This document shows positions 17,023-25,923 of a DNA stretch of 64,000 bases, in pieces. A program made the translations under genes and the position numbers. The DNA comes from an uncultured Bacteroidales bacterium. GTDB lineage: Bacteria; Bacteroidota; Bacteroidia; Bacteroidales; Bacteroidaceae. The DNA is taken from contig CACWTR010000008.1 in the NCBI GenBank assembly GCA_902763865.1, positions 62,001 through 126,000 of the forward strand, written 5' to 3'. The notes under the pieces are model-generated. The model saw nothing but the letters and a program-made list of their open reading frames with translations. It was not told the DNA's origin and did no database searches. Within the stretch, counting starts at the first letter, position 1. Each line of letters starts with the position of its first letter.

Positions 17023-17760
17023 ATGGGAAGAGCATTTGAATACCGCAAAGCCACCAAACTGAAGAGATGGGGCCACATGGCTAAGACCTTCACCCGCCTG
17101 GGCAAGCAGATTGCCATTGCAGTAAAAGCCGCCGGGCCAGAGCCCGAGAACAACCCCGCACTGCGCAGCGTCATCGCTATCTGCAAGCGCGAGAACATGC
17201 CGAAGGACAACATCGAGCGTGCCATCAAGAACGCAATGGGCAAGGACCAGAGCGACTACAAGAGCGTCACCTACGAAGGGTACGGACCTCACGGCATTGC
17301 CATCTTTGTTGATACCCTGACCGACAACACCACGCGCACCGTGGCCGACGTCCGCAGCGTCTTCAACAAGTTCTCAGGCAACATGGGCACCACAGGCTCA
17401 CTCTCCTTCCTCTTCGACCACAAGTGTGTCTTCACCTTCAAGAAGAAGGACGGCATGGACATGGACGACTTCATCCTCGACATGATCGACTGCGGAGTAG
17501 AGGAAGAGTACGACGAAGAGTACGACGAGGAGAAGGACGTGACCACCATCACCATCTATGGTGAACCCACCAGCTTCAACATGATACAAAAGAAGCTTGA
17601 AGCAGACGGATTCGAAGACGTCGGCGGAGAGTTCACCTACATCCCCAACGACGTAAAGGACGTCACCCCCGAGCAGCGCGAAACCATCAACAAGATGATA
17701 GAGAAGCTCGAAGAGTTCGACGATGTCCAGACCGTCTATACAAACATGAAGCCCGAATAA
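17023..17760 (+). CDS. YebC/PmpR-family regulator
   Basis: A 245-residue cytoplasmic protein. The opening MGRAFEYRKATKLKRWGHMAKTFTRLGKQI is the family hallmark (slightly divergent from the common GHSKW form), followed by NPALRSVIAICKRENMPKDNIERAIK and YEGYGPHGIAIFVDTLTDN. The acidic middle (VEEEYDEEYDEEKDV) and the third domain are normal and the length is typical. Members were described as DNA-binding regulators; more recent work links the family to translation through problematic mRNA sequences, as for mitochondrial TACO1. It starts just past the S23 right repeat, so any leader would include that repeat. Confidence 0.9.
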   Translation: MGRAFEYRKATKLKRWGHMAKTFTRLGKQIAIAVKAAGPEPENNPALRSVIAICKRENMPKDNIERAIKNAMGKDQSDYKSVTYEGYGPHGIAIFVDTLTDNTTRTVADVRSVFNKFSGNMGTTGSLSFLFDHKCVFTFKKKDGMDMDDFILDMIDCGVEEEYDEEYDEEKDVTTITIYGEPTSFNMIQKKLEADGFEDVGGEFTYIPNDVKDVTPEQRETINKMIEKLEEFDDVQTVYTNMKPE

Positions 17761-17820
17761 GCAAGAGCAAAACCGAATGTATTCAGGTTTTGCCGAGCGC
17801 AAAAGGGCTCGATGCAATGA

Positions 17821-17844
17821 AGCCCGAGGAATAACCTCGGGCTT
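17821..17844. terminator. Hairpin between convergent yebC-type gene and dnaB
   Basis: AGCCCGAGG and CCTCGGGCT pair with a 5-nt loop. There is no clear T-run on either strand, so termination is only likely. Confidence 0.45.
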
Positions 17845-17857
17845 GATGCTTATTATT

Positions 17858-17905
17858 GAGTCTCATTGGTCCCCATTAGTCTCATAGGTCCCATTAGCCT
17901 CATTA
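17858..17905. repeat. CCCATTAGTCTCATAGG-type minisatellite
   Basis: Imperfect tandem units of the type TCTCATTGGTCCCCATTAG lie just past the dnaB stop. A similar 18-bp pattern occurs at 47873-47923. Confidence 0.6.
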
Positions 17906-17908
17906 GCT

Positions 17909-19480
17909 TCAGAAAGAATCATCCTGCTGTGTGCTCTGCAGGTTCGAGAAGGAATCGCCGGTGCCGATGGCATTTGCGATTCTTTCGTTCTCTGCCATCT
18001 CCTCCGCCGTCATCTTGGGCGAAACGAAACGACCGCCCATGTCGCTCTCCTGAGTGCCGGGCAAGGGAATGGACGACTCCAGGTCGGAGAAACGGGCAAA
18101 CTCGCTGCGGAAGGCAAGCTTGATGTCGCCGACAGAGCCGTTGCGGTGCTTGGCAATGATGAACATGGCCTTGCCGTGCCAGTCGAAGCCCTGGTCGTCA
18201 ACGTACAGCTTGTAGTACTCGGGCCGATGAATGAAGCAAACGATGTCGGCGTCCTGCTCAATGGCACCGGACTCGCGCAGGTCGCTCAGCTGAGGACGCT
18301 TGCCTTCGATACCTTCGCGGCTCTCCACGCCACGGTTCAGCTGGCTCAAGGCGATGACGGGAATGTTGAGCTCCTTCGCCAGACCCTTCAGGGCACGGCT
18401 CACCGTGCTCACCTCTTCCTGGCGGCTATTGATGTTCAGGCCGCTGGCATGCATCAGCTGTAGGTAGTCGATCATGATGGCTTTCACACCATACTCACGT
18501 ACCAGGCGCCGAGCCTTCGTCTGAAGCTCGAAGACGCTGAGCGATGGCGTGTCGTCAATGTAGATAGGCGCATTGTAAAGCTGCCGGACTCGCTTGTCCA
18601 GCTGTCCCCACTCGTAGGGCGCAAGCTGACCGCTGCGCAGCTTCTCGCCGCTCAGTTCGCTCACGTTGACCATCAGGCGCTGCACAAGCTGCTGGTTGCT
18701 CATCTCCAGGCTGAACATTGCACACGGTATCTTGTAATCGACAGCCATGCGCTTAATCATGGAGAGCACAAAGGCCGTCTTACCCATCGAAGGACGGGCG
18801 GCAATGATGATGAGGTCGCTGTTTTGCCAGCCGTTGGTTATCTTGTCCAACTCGTGGAAGCCCGTTGGAATCCCGCTCAGTCCGCCCTCCTTGGCCTGAG
18901 CTTTCTGAATGAGCTCAATGACCTGACTGATGATGGGGTCAATCTGCGTGAAGTCCTTCTTCATGTTCTTCTGCGAGATGGCAAAGAGCATGCTCTCTGC
19001 TTCCTGCATCAGGTCGGCCACGTCAATCGTGGCATCGAAGGCTTTCGTCTGCACGAGGCTGGCAAAGGTGATGAGCTGGCGTTGCAGGGATTTCTGCGCA
19101 ATGACCTTCGCATGGTACTCAATGTGGGCGGAGCTGGCTACCTGGGCATTGATTTGCATCAGATAGACTTCGCCGCCTGCTGCCTCGAGGTTGTCGGTGC
19201 GTTCCAGCTGCTCTATGACGGTCATGATGTCAACGGGCTTCTGCTCGGCATTGAGTGTCTGAATGGCCTGATAGATGAGTTGGTGGCGATGATCGTAGAA
19301 GCTTTCAGGCTTGAGCAGCTCTGCCACAAGGCCGTAAGAATCCTGTTCCACTATGAGTGCACCCAGCACAGCCACTTCCATGTCAAGGCTCTGCGGTTGC
19401 TTGTGTCCGTATTGGTCAACCTGTGGCACCTCGACAATCTTCGTCGTGCCGGAGCGTCTTCTTCCTTTCGATTCTGCCAT
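17909..19480 (-). CDS. dnaB: Replicative DNA helicase DnaB
   Basis: A 523-residue hexameric helicase that unwinds DNA ahead of the replication fork. The N-terminal primase-interacting domain (about 25-150; QSLDMEVAVLGALI) is joined to the RecA-like motor. Walker A is ARPSMGKTAF (229-236 core), followed by CAMFSLEMSNQQL, the Walker B region VKAIMIDYLQLM and the arginine-containing end KHRNGSVGDIKLAF. The chain is uninterrupted, with no intein. The start MAESKGRRRSG is chosen because the longer frame overlaps the promoter box at 19511-19518. It is transcribed alone and convergently with the YebC-family gene. Confidence 0.95.
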   Translation of the reverse strand: MAESKGRRRSGTTKIVEVPQVDQYGHKQPQSLDMEVAVLGALIVEQDSYGLVAELLKPESFYDHRHQLIYQAIQTLNAEQKPVDIMTVIEQLERTDNLEAAGGEVYLMQINAQVASSAHIEYHAKVIAQKSLQRQLITFASLVQTKAFDATIDVADLMQEAESMLFAISQKNMKKDFTQIDPIISQVIELIQKAQAKEGGLSGIPTGFHELDKITNGWQNSDLIIIAARPSMGKTAFVLSMIKRMAVDYKIPCAMFSLEMSNQQLVQRLMVNVSELSGEKLRSGQLAPYEWGQLDKRVRQLYNAPIYIDDTPSLSVFELQTKARRLVREYGVKAIMIDYLQLMHASGLNINSRQEEVSTVSRALKGLAKELNIPVIALSQLNRGVESREGIEGKRPQLSDLRESGAIEQDADIVCFIHRPEYYKLYVDDQGFDWHGKAMFIIAKHRNGSVGDIKLAFRSEFARFSDLESSIPLPGTQESDMGGRFVSPKMTAEEMAENERIANAIGTGDSFSNLQSTQQDDSF

Positions 19481-19510
19481 ATTCTTTCTTTGGTTCGTTT
19501 CTGCAATGAC

Positions 19511-19518
19511 CATGCAAA
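19511..19518 (-). promoter_or_regulatory. Promoter -7 box for dnaB
   Basis: TAACTTTG on the minus strand, 30 bases upstream of the start. Confidence 0.7.
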
Positions 19519-19591
19519 GTTACGAAAAATAATTTGAATCTCTGTCCATCGCTCGGAATAAATCTTGTTGTGTGCAAAGTTCCATCAAACT

Positions 19592-19630
19592 GGCAATCCC
19601 CGAGGCGCAGTTCGCGCCCCGGGGATTGCC
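19592..19630 (-). terminator. Conserved GC-rich hairpin downstream of peptide gene A
   Basis: GGCAATCCCCG pairs exactly with CGGGGATTGCC around a GC-rich inner stem, 43 bases past the peptide stop. Close relatives lie at the same place after peptides B (51912-51951) and C (56307-56343), so the hairpin belongs to the cassette. The T-run is weak. Confidence 0.65.
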
Positions 19631-19672
19631 TGTTGTCCCCCTCTCGTCGAAGAGGGGATGGTGGTGAGGTTC

Positions 19673-19825
19673 TTATTCTTCGCCCCAGATGTTCCAGCTG
19701 TCGTTTGCATTGCCAAGAGCCTGGCTGCCGTCAACAGGGTCGTTACTTATGATAAGGCTCTCTGCCAGCATCTGCGCTGCCTGGGCCTCTTCGGTCTGCA
19801 TTACGGGTGCAATGTATTTTTTCAT
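19673..19825 (-). CDS. 50-residue peptide, copy A (IWGEE C-terminus)
   Basis: A 50-codon gene. It starts MKKYIAPVMQTEEAQ, contains AQMLAESLIISNDP, then GSQALG, and ends SWNIWGEE. Copies B (52017-52169) and C (56410-56562) have exactly the same length and about 80% or more identical residues, and their DNA differences are mostly silent or conservative, so the reading frame is under selection. It follows the 1193-residue surface protein on the same strand after 78 bp. There is no signal peptide. A short conserved front, a hydrophobic LAESLII patch and an invariant Trp/Glu tail could fit a peptide that is modified or recognised at its end, but no modifying enzyme is nearby. The function is unknown. 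Confidence 0.75.
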   Translation of the reverse strand: MKKYIAPVMQTEEAQAAQMLAESLIISNDPVDGSQALGNANDSWNIWGEE

Positions 19826-19859
19826 ATTATTATGGTATTATATATTATTAATAATGTGT

Positions 19860-19900
19860 CACCCCTTTTGCTCCCCCTTGCGGGGGAGTCAGGGGGTGAG
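19860..19900. repeat. CTCCCCC-TTGC-GGGGGAG palindromic repeat, copy 1
   Basis: A perfect CTCCCCC/GGGGGAG stem (19871-19888) with CACCCC and GGGGTG outer arms, in the gap between the surface protein and peptide A. Confidence 0.75.
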
Positions 19901-19903
19901 TGT

Positions 19904-22900
19904 TTACTTCAGAATCTTCTTGCCGCCTACGATGCTGATGCCCTTCTGAACCTTGCTGATGCGCTGACCTGCGAGGTTGTAGATGACAGCATTCTCGGTG
20001 GCCTGTCCGTTAGCAATCTGGCTGATGCCTGTGGCATCCTCGCCGAAGGGATAGAATGCCTTCACGCTGGAACCTTCGATGCTGAGGAAGCCCTTGCCGG
20101 CAGGAATCTTTGAGTCGGGAGCAGCCTTAGCGAAGCCGGCTACGCCGTCCACCTCAGCCAGGATGTACTGTGTGCCGTCGGCTGTCACCTCTTCTGTGCT
20201 GGACTGCAGGTCGTTGTATGTGCCGAGCTCGGCAGCCCTTGCGGTTGCGTTGAAGGTGTATGTGCCTTCGGCAGCCTTCAGGACGACAGCTTCGCCGGCG
20301 GGGATGGCTGCAACGGGCTCCAGATGAACGTACTTGTCAGCGGGGTTGGCCTGGGCAGCGAATGCCTCTACGCCTTCGGGGATGGCCTTGATGTTGGCGG
20401 GAGCAACGAAGGTTGCATAGCCTGCACTGGTGACAGTTACTTCAACGGGATTGCCCTTGTAGTAGAGACGGAAGTTATCGACAACAATCCAGTCGCCTTC
20501 CTTGACTTCTTCCTGAGTGTCGCGGTAAACGCCAATCTTGAGTTTGCCGTCTGTACCGACTACAGCGTCGATGGTGTTGACGTAGGAACCAACCTGGAAG
20601 AACCTGGCAGCATCGCGGCAGCCGTCGGGGATGACGATGCCGCTGGCACCGCCACGTCCGTAGCCGGGCATGTTGCCGCTGTCCTCAACGATATTTGCGA
20701 GAGGCGTGCAGTTGTCTTCGCTGCCTGCGAACAGGTATGCGAGCTGACGCACGTTGCCTTCGTCGGTGCTTTCGAAGTTACCGTCGCGGTAGTAGCCGTT
20801 CATCTGTACGGTGTAGTTACCTGCGGGCAGTCCTTCAACTTCCTGAATCAGATATACTCGGCCTACGTTCTTGGTGTTCCACATCTCGAATGTGTAGTCA
20901 CCGCCTGCGTCGTTGCCCTTCCAGTTCCAGATGTTGCCGGCGTTGCGCTCCCATGCGGAGTCGTCCAGCTCGGCGTTACACTTTTCTGCCCACTTGTCAT
21001 TACCGTCGAAGTCGTTCTGAGAGAATGTGGCCTGATGAACGAGGTGTCCGAGGTCAACGGGGTTCTCTTCCGTGGCTTCTTCTGCCAGGGCGTAGAACTC
21101 TTCGGGAGTGACGAGAATCCACTTGTTGTAGGGGTTGTCAGCGCCGGCCTTGTCGGTATCGACCTGAAGGCGCTCGTCGTCGGTCATGCCGAGGTAGATG
21201 TTGTCGCCGCTGTTCTGACAGTTGATGATGCGATAGCTGCCATCGCCGACAGCCTCGAACTGCCAAGCCCAGTCTATAGATGTTGTATTCCAGTCGCCGC
21301 AGTCAACGTAGCCATTGTGACCGAGTCCGTCGTTTCTTCCACGGAGTCCGTTGGGCAGGTTGGTCTGGATGCTGTAGCAGTTCTCGCCGTATGTGTTGAT
21401 GTGCAGCACGCACTTGGCACCCATGTGGTTCAGTGAGGCGTGTGTACCCCAGTCGTTGCCGCCGGCGAGGAACATCTTGGCACCTACGTTGAGGATGTAG
21501 GCCACGAGTCCGTCCTGAGGCTCTGTCCCGACGAAGTTCTCTGTGCGAGCGTCGAAGGCGATGCGGCGAGCCTTGCGCAGCTGTGCAAGACCGGAGCTTA
21601 TGCCGTTACGATAGTTGCTCTTGGATTTGGCATATTCGATGACTGCTGCATCGATGCCTTCAGCTTCTGCCAGTGCGATGGTAGCCTCGATGCAACGATA
21701 CTCGTTGTTGAAGTCGTTGACCATGTTGCCGGCTGTGTAGAGGCCACCGTCGGCATAGCGTCCACCCCAGTTCTGGTGAACGTGAAAGGCAAAGACGTTA
21801 ACAGAGCCGTCGGTCTTGATGAGGGCTTTCTGCTCGTCGGTGAGGCGGACTACTTCCCATTCGTTCCATCCGTCGGTTTCGCTCCAGATGAGCTGGCCGT
21901 TGATGTAGTACTCGCAGGGAGCGTCGTCGTGGGGTACAGGCATGTAGAGAGTAGAAGGTATTTCGCCCTCGACGGTGAAGTAGCGTACTGCATAGACGTC
22001 GGCGGGGTCGCCGTTGCCGAAGTTGGGCAGGTCCTTGCCATAGTTCCATGCCGATGTGTTGTAGCCGGGAGCATACCATGCATAGCCGTCCTGCTCTTCG
22101 GGTGTGCCGACGATGACGTTGTAGTTGGGATTGCTCTCGTTCCAGTCGCCGAAGCCATAGTCAGCCTGTGCAACGAAGGTGTATGCGCTGTAGGAACCGC
22201 CCCACTTGAATGAGGGCAGGATGCAGTCGCTGCTGCCGTTGCTGCTTTCAACATCTACGTTTGCATAGCTTTTGCCGGAGAGGATAACCTTCTTGCCGGT
22301 GAAGTTGGGGTATGCGTCTTGGCCCAGAGTCTGGCCGAAGGCACCGCCCAGCAGGTAGCAGAGTTCGCCGCTTGCAACCTGCTCGGCTGTAATCTGTGTT
22401 ACGCCTCCGTCGTTGCCTACGGTCTGGTAGCAGTTGTTCATGCTCTTGTTGCCGCGTGCCCAGGTCTCGCCTTCTGACACTTCGCCGATGTTGTAGCAGT
22501 TGTTGAAGGTTGCACCGCCGCCGCACCATCCGCTGAATGCGCCATTCTCCCAGCCGCCGCTGACCTTACCGGTGTTGTAGCAGTTGTTGAAGACGATGTT
22601 CGTGCCGCCATAGTTGCAGCCGAGGAAAGCGGCATTGTTCTGCTTGGTGCCGGTTACGTTGGCTTCGTTGCCGCAGTTCTCGAAGACGATGGTGCCGTCG
22701 TTATTGCAGCAACCTACGAATGCTGCCATGCATTGTCCCTCGGTGCTGACGATGTTGCAGGAAGCGTCCATGATGAGGTTCTTGATGACAGCGCCCGCAC
22801 CGGCTACGCCGAAGAGTCCCTGTTCCTTCAGGGCACCATTCACGTTCATGCCCTTGACGCGGAAGCCCTGTCCGTCGAATGTACCGATGAACTTCTTGCC

Positions 22901-23485
22901 GTCGGTGCCGATGGCTGTCCAGACTGCGATGCTGCTCAGGTCGATGTCCTGTGTCAGGACAACGCTGCAGTCATTGTCGATAAGGCCGGAATTCAGGTCC
23001 TTTGCAAAAGTCTCGAAGTCTGCTGCATTAGAGATCTGATAGACGCCATCTACCTGCGGCACAGCAGAAGCTACCTCACCAGCCTTTTCGAGCTCAACCA
23101 GTACGTCGGTCTCGCGGAAGGTGACGCGCAGTGTGTATTCTGCTGTCTCGGAGATTGTCCACTTCGTGTCGGGGTCGCCGCTGTAGGGCAGGGCAACGAC
23201 GTCGGAGCCGACTTCGTTGAGGACGAGACCCGCCGTCGAGGGGTGCATGCCGGGGTTCCAGTCCTTCTGTGTGAGAAGCTTGAAGCCTTCGCCGGTAGTC
23301 TTGGTCAGGAGGCCTGTCCACTCAAAGACATTGTCGCTGACTTTTGTCATTGTGGCCTTGGCGAGATTCGCGTCATCAAGGCTCCATCCAGCCGGAGAAG
23401 AGTCTCCGACGACGTACACCACATCATACGCTTTCATGCCAACAAAGCATGCGAGCGCAAAAACAAGAGCTAATACTTTCTTCAT
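19904..23485 (-). CDS. Large type IX-secreted surface protein, SusE/F-like and GLUG domains
   Basis: A 1193-residue protein with signal peptide MKKVLALVFALACFVGMKA. About 20-135 resembles a SusE/SusF-type binding domain (VVYVVGDSSPAGWS, FKLLTQKDWNPG). About 145-400 is a GLUG-like beta-helix (GTFDGQGFRVKGMNV, GLFGVAGAGAVIKNLIMD). About 440-620 is a galactosidase-type jelly roll (EYYINGQLIW, FHVHQNWGGRYADGG). About 690-830 is ricin-like and rich in Trp/Asn, followed by another sandwich (GLPAGNYTVQMNGYYRDG). The end (IYNLAGQR...GGKKILK) is a type IX sorting domain. No catalytic motif was recognised, so it is more likely a binding or adhesion protein. It has its own promoter and is followed by peptide A. 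Confidence 0.75.
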   Translation of the reverse strand: MKKVLALVFALACFVGMKAYDVVYVVGDSSPAGWSLDDANLAKATMTKVSDNVFEWTGLLTKTTGEGFKLLTQKDWNPGMHPSTAGLVLNEVGSDVVALPYSGDPDTKWTISETAEYTLRVTFRETDVLVELEKAGEVASAVPQVDGVYQISNAADFETFAKDLNSGLIDNDCSVVLTQDIDLSSIAVWTAIGTDGKKFIGTFDGQGFRVKGMNVNGALKEQGLFGVAGAGAVIKNLIMDASCNIVSTEGQCMAAFVGCCNNDGTIVFENCGNEANVTGTKQNNAAFLGCNYGGTNIVFNNCYNTGKVSGGWENGAFSGWCGGGATFNNCYNIGEVSEGETWARGNKSMNNCYQTVGNDGGVTQITAEQVASGELCYLLGGAFGQTLGQDAYPNFTGKKVILSGKSYANVDVESSNGSSDCILPSFKWGGSYSAYTFVAQADYGFGDWNESNPNYNVIVGTPEEQDGYAWYAPGYNTSAWNYGKDLPNFGNGDPADVYAVRYFTVEGEIPSTLYMPVPHDDAPCEYYINGQLIWSETDGWNEWEVVRLTDEQKALIKTDGSVNVFAFHVHQNWGGRYADGGLYTAGNMVNDFNNEYRCIEATIALAEAEGIDAAVIEYAKSKSNYRNGISSGLAQLRKARRIAFDARTENFVGTEPQDGLVAYILNVGAKMFLAGGNDWGTHASLNHMGAKCVLHINTYGENCYSIQTNLPNGLRGRNDGLGHNGYVDCGDWNTTSIDWAWQFEAVGDGSYRIINCQNSGDNIYLGMTDDERLQVDTDKAGADNPYNKWILVTPEEFYALAEEATEENPVDLGHLVHQATFSQNDFDGNDKWAEKCNAELDDSAWERNAGNIWNWKGNDAGGDYTFEMWNTKNVGRVYLIQEVEGLPAGNYTVQMNGYYRDGNFESTDEGNVRQLAYLFAGSEDNCTPLANIVEDSGNMPGYGRGGASGIVIPDGCRDAARFFQVGSYVNTIDAVVGTDGKLKIGVYRDTQEEVKEGDWIVVDNFRLYYKGNPVEVTVTSAGYATFVAPANIKAIPEGVEAFAAQANPADKYVHLEPVAAIPAGEAVVLKAAEGTYTFNATARAAELGTYNDLQSSTEEVTADGTQYILAEVDGVAGFAKAAPDSKIPAGKGFLSIEGSSVKAFYPFGEDATGISQIANGQATENAVIYNLAGQRISKVQKGISIVGGKKILK

Positions 23486-23566
23486 TGTTTTTTGATTAAG
23501 TTAATTAATAGGTTAATAAAAAGGTTTTTTTGTCTTTGTTGTCGTGCTTTTGATGATTTATCCCAA

Positions 23567-23574
23567 CAAAGTTA
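23567..23574 (-). promoter_or_regulatory. Promoter -7 box for the 1193-residue surface protein
   Basis: TAACTTTG on the minus strand, 81 bases before the start. Confidence 0.65.
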
Positions 23575-23792
23575 CACATTATTTGTTAATTATCCGTCAA
23601 AACAGCCCTCAAATAACATCTTTTAAGGAATAATTGCTCTGCGGGGGCATCGTCAAGGCCCTACTCGAGGGTTGTCAGAGTATAAAAACACCGAAATCAA
23701 GATACGATATTGCCTTCCGACGCGGACAGAAAAGCTGAGACGTGCATGATGAAGTCCTCAGGTCCGCAAAGACAAACCTTGAGGAACGCGGC

Positions 23793-23889
23793 GAAAAGTT
23801 ATTTTCAAACCATGAAAATCTATTTTCAAACTTTGAAAATTAATTTTCATGACGTGAAAATTGATTTTCACGTCATGAAAATAGTTTTT
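23793..23889. repeat. 21-bp phased palindrome array, copy 2
   Basis: Four units start at 23802, 23823, 23844 and 23865 (21-bp period), with centres AACCA, AACTT, TGACG and CGTCA and linkers TCTA, TTAA and TTGA. The ends are AAAAGTTATTTTCA and TGAAAATAGTTTTT. Beyond them GAACG (left) and CGTTC (right) still pair. Confidence 0.9.
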
Positions 23890-23954
23890 GCAACACGTTC
23901 TTTCGGCGTCCAGACCTCGTATCTCAATAATATACGAGGGGATATCATGATAAG

Positions 23955-24044
23955 CAACAACGGATTAAACGGATTAGACGGATTTATGCTACACTGATAG
24001 CCAGCATAAAAGAAAATCCGTCTAATCCGTTTAATCCGTTGTTG
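23955..24044. repeat. Inverted repeat built from CGGATTA units
   Basis: The left arm (23955-23985) and right arm (24014-24044) are exact complements over about 30 bp. Each holds three near-repeats of CGGATTA(A/G)A. The loop is 28 nt, and one more half-copy follows at 24049-24064. Confidence 0.85.
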
Positions 24045-24147
24045 TTTACGTTTAATCCGTTGTTTTTTTATATAATGGTATTATGACACAGCCCCGTGCT
24101 GAATGATTCCGGTTGTCGTCTTGTCTGGAACAGTCTTCGCGGGGGAG

Positions 24148-25221
24148 CTATTCCATCACGTCCTTCGTGCCGCCGGTAGCCTGGAAGAAGGTGACCTGTG
24201 TGGTGGTCTTCTTGTCGAAGAGCGTGTTGGAGAGAACCTCGACGATGCCGAACTGTGCCATCGGTGTCTCCATGTTGACGTACTCGCGGCCCATGAAGTT
24301 GACGTTCACCTTTGCGCGGACGGGTATGTTGTAGTAGATGCCGCGCTCCATCTTGGCACGCTTCTTAGCCACTTCCTCCGATGGTACGGCGGCGGGAATG
24401 GTCTCCAGAAGTTTGACGGATGCAATGACGGGCTCGCCGGCCAGGTTGTCGGCATCCAGTACGCCGAGTTTCTGCGAGAAGCGGAAGAGGACGTCGCGGT
24501 CCGTCTCCTGCTGCGGGTCGTAGAAGAGGGAGAAGACTTCTGTGTCGGTCTGCGAGGTGCCGCTGAAGAGCGACTCCAGCACGGCGGCCTGACGGTCGAG
24601 CTGTTCGAGCATGAGCTTGAGCTGTGCGCCGTCCTTGGGTGTGTTGTCCGCTTCGCCTCGGGTGAGTGCATTCTTGCTTTCGCGTATGTCGTAGATTTCC
24701 TGTGCGCAGAGCTCGGCCATCTTTGCCGTGCTACCTGCGGAAAGTATTTCCTGCGTCATGTAGGAGCGCGGGTCCTCGGGAGCCGCTCCCCTCTCGGGTT
24801 TCGGCAGGTCTGGCAGGAAGGATTCCTCGGCCTCGCAGTTGATGCTCAGCAGTATGCCGTCGCGACTAAGGCCGACGAGGGGTGCTACGGTTTTGCTCTT
24901 CATCTTGATGCTGAAGGCTTTGCTCGGGTCGGGCTTGCCGTAGGGTTCAAGGGTGATGCTTTTCAGGCTCCACTTCACGCTTTCCTCTGTCGGGACGTCC
25001 TTGAGGCGCAGGTAGCGGTCGGCATACTTGTTGAAGTCACCAGGTCGGATGGTGGTCTTCTCGCAGATGACGGTGATGCGGAATGCTGTTCGCGGCAAGT
25101 AGTAGGTGACGCCTTCCAGGGTGCTGCCCGGCACGAAGGGCTCCACTTCCGTCTGTGCGGTTGCCGTCAGGGACATTACGCAGCAGAGGACGGGGATGAG
25201 GGAATAGATGTGTATTTTCAT
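24148..25221 (-). CDS. DUF4831-family secreted protein
   Basis: A 357-residue protein with signal peptide MKIHIYSLIPVLCCVMSLTATAQ. Family features are the opening VTYYLPRTAFRITV, CAQEIYDIRESKNALTRGEAD and GIYYNIPVRAKVNV with QFGIVEVL near the end, as in the DUF4831 proteins found across Bacteroidales. It is probably periplasmic. No enzyme motif or lipobox is present. It starts 28 bp after the basic protein on the same strand and is probably co-transcribed with it. The function is unknown. Confidence 0.75.
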   Translation of the reverse strand: MKIHIYSLIPVLCCVMSLTATAQTEVEPFVPGSTLEGVTYYLPRTAFRITVICEKTTIRPGDFNKYADRYLRLKDVPTEESVKWSLKSITLEPYGKPDPSKAFSIKMKSKTVAPLVGLSRDGILLSINCEAEESFLPDLPKPERGAAPEDPRSYMTQEILSAGSTAKMAELCAQEIYDIRESKNALTRGEADNTPKDGAQLKLMLEQLDRQAAVLESLFSGTSQTDTEVFSLFYDPQQETDRDVLFRFSQKLGVLDADNLAGEPVIASVKLLETIPAAVPSEEVAKKRAKMERGIYYNIPVRAKVNVNFMGREYVNMETPMAQFGIVEVLSNTLFDKKTTTQVTFFQATGGTKDVME

Positions 25222-25249
25222 TCTTGGTTCTTAAATCTTGATTCTTAAC

Positions 25250-25525
25250 TCATTTATGTCTGTTGGCGCGTTGGCGTCGGATGTCTGCTTTCTTCTTGGC
25301 GGCTCCGCTGCCGTGAGCGCCGGTGATGTACTGTTTCTTCTTCGCCTTGGTCTTGACTTTAGCTTCCTCCTTCCTTGTGCCGCCTTTTGCGCCGCCACGG
25401 AAGGTTATGCCTTCGAGGATGACGGCATCGATGTCGTCTCCTCCGTGGCTTCGGCCAAGACCCCCTCTAACTCCCCCGTGAGGGGGAGAACCGTTGGGCG
25501 AGTCATTTGTATTGTTCTTGTTCAT
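25250..25525 (-). CDS. Small basic protein, 5' end altered by a repeat
   Basis: The frame codes for 91 residues. The C-terminal 60 or so (GGDDIDAVILEGITFRGG, then a Lys/Arg-rich tail ending KKKADIRRQRANRHK) look like a genuine conserved basic protein that would bind nucleic acid. The first 30 residues (SPPHGGVRGGL) are a translation of the palindromic repeat at 25458-25493, and the ATG lies inside the end of the DUF559 gene. The original start was therefore probably displaced when the DUF559-plus-repeat unit entered. Whether the gene is still expressed, and from which start, is uncertain. I do not recognise the family. Confidence 0.45.
   Translation of the reverse strand: MNKNNTNDSPNGSPPHGGVRGGLGRSHGGDDIDAVILEGITFRGGAKGGTRKEEAKVKTKAKKKQYITGAHGSGAAKKKADIRRQRANRHK
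25458..25493. repeat. CTCCCCC/GGGGGAG repeat, copy 2 (left flank of DUF559 gene)
   Basis: GACCCCCTCTAACTCCCCC then GTGA and GGGGGAGAAC. The whole 33-bp word recurs inverted at 25924-25958 on the other side of the DUF559 gene. Confidence 0.85.
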
Positions 25526-25892
25526 GAAGTATCTCTTTTATTTTGTCTATAACGTGGTCTGTTTGGAGGATTACCTCGTCATTGGTGAAAGGAATGAGTG
25601 TGAAGCCGAGTGACTCCAGACGTTCTGTCCGTCCTTCATCGTATTGCTGCTGTTCGTATTCAGAATGATATGCGCCATCCACTTCAATGATAAGTTGTGA
25701 CTTCAGCGACACGAAATCTACGATATAGTCTGCAATTATGTATTGCCTGAAGAACTTTGTCCTCAATGTTTGACCTCTGAGCCGTTCCCGCAGAACCGCT
25801 TCTGCTCTCGTGGGATTCTTCCTGTTCTGCCGTGCCCAGTCCTTCAGGAGCGGGTACCTGTCACTTGCAGCCCATTTCAGCTCATCAATCAT
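25503..25892 (-). CDS. DUF559 Vsr-like nuclease-fold protein
   Basis: A 129-residue protein of the DUF559 group, related to very-short-patch-repair endonucleases. Family features are NPTRAEAVLRERLRG (E31 region), FFRQYIIADYIVDF (D59), LIIEVDGAYH (E70, D72) and RLESLGFTLIPFTNDEV. Together these give the acidic residues of a PD-(D/E)xK nuclease. It is enclosed by inverted copies of one palindromic repeat only 9 and 31 bp from its ends, and it separates two genes (AICAR transformylase and a basic protein) on the same strand. The arrangement suggests a small mobile or repeat-associated cassette. Nuclease activity for the family is inferred from fold. Confidence 0.8.
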   Translation of the reverse strand: MIDELKWAASDRYPLLKDWARQNRKNPTRAEAVLRERLRGQTLRTKFFRQYIIADYIVDFVSLKSQLIIEVDGAYHSEYEQQQYDEGRTERLESLGFTLIPFTNDEVILQTDHVIDKIKEILHEQEQYK

Positions 25893-25923
25893 CTCGCCTG
25901 TTTCTTTTCCTTTTCTGCGGACA

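Larger units (their letters stand above)
23486..24147. other. 662-bp intergenic region with two repeat elements
   Basis: Contains the surface-protein promoter, an unremarkable stretch (about 23580-23790), the second 21-bp palindrome array, the CGGATTA inverted repeat, and a T/A-rich end next to the DUF4831 stop. No convincing gene was seen. Confidence 0.7.

Noticed and set aside
19673..19825. Toxin-antitoxin or ribosomally made modified peptide system for the 50-residue genes
   Set aside because: No partner toxin, radical SAM, peptidase or transporter gene beside any of the three copies; kept as unknown.
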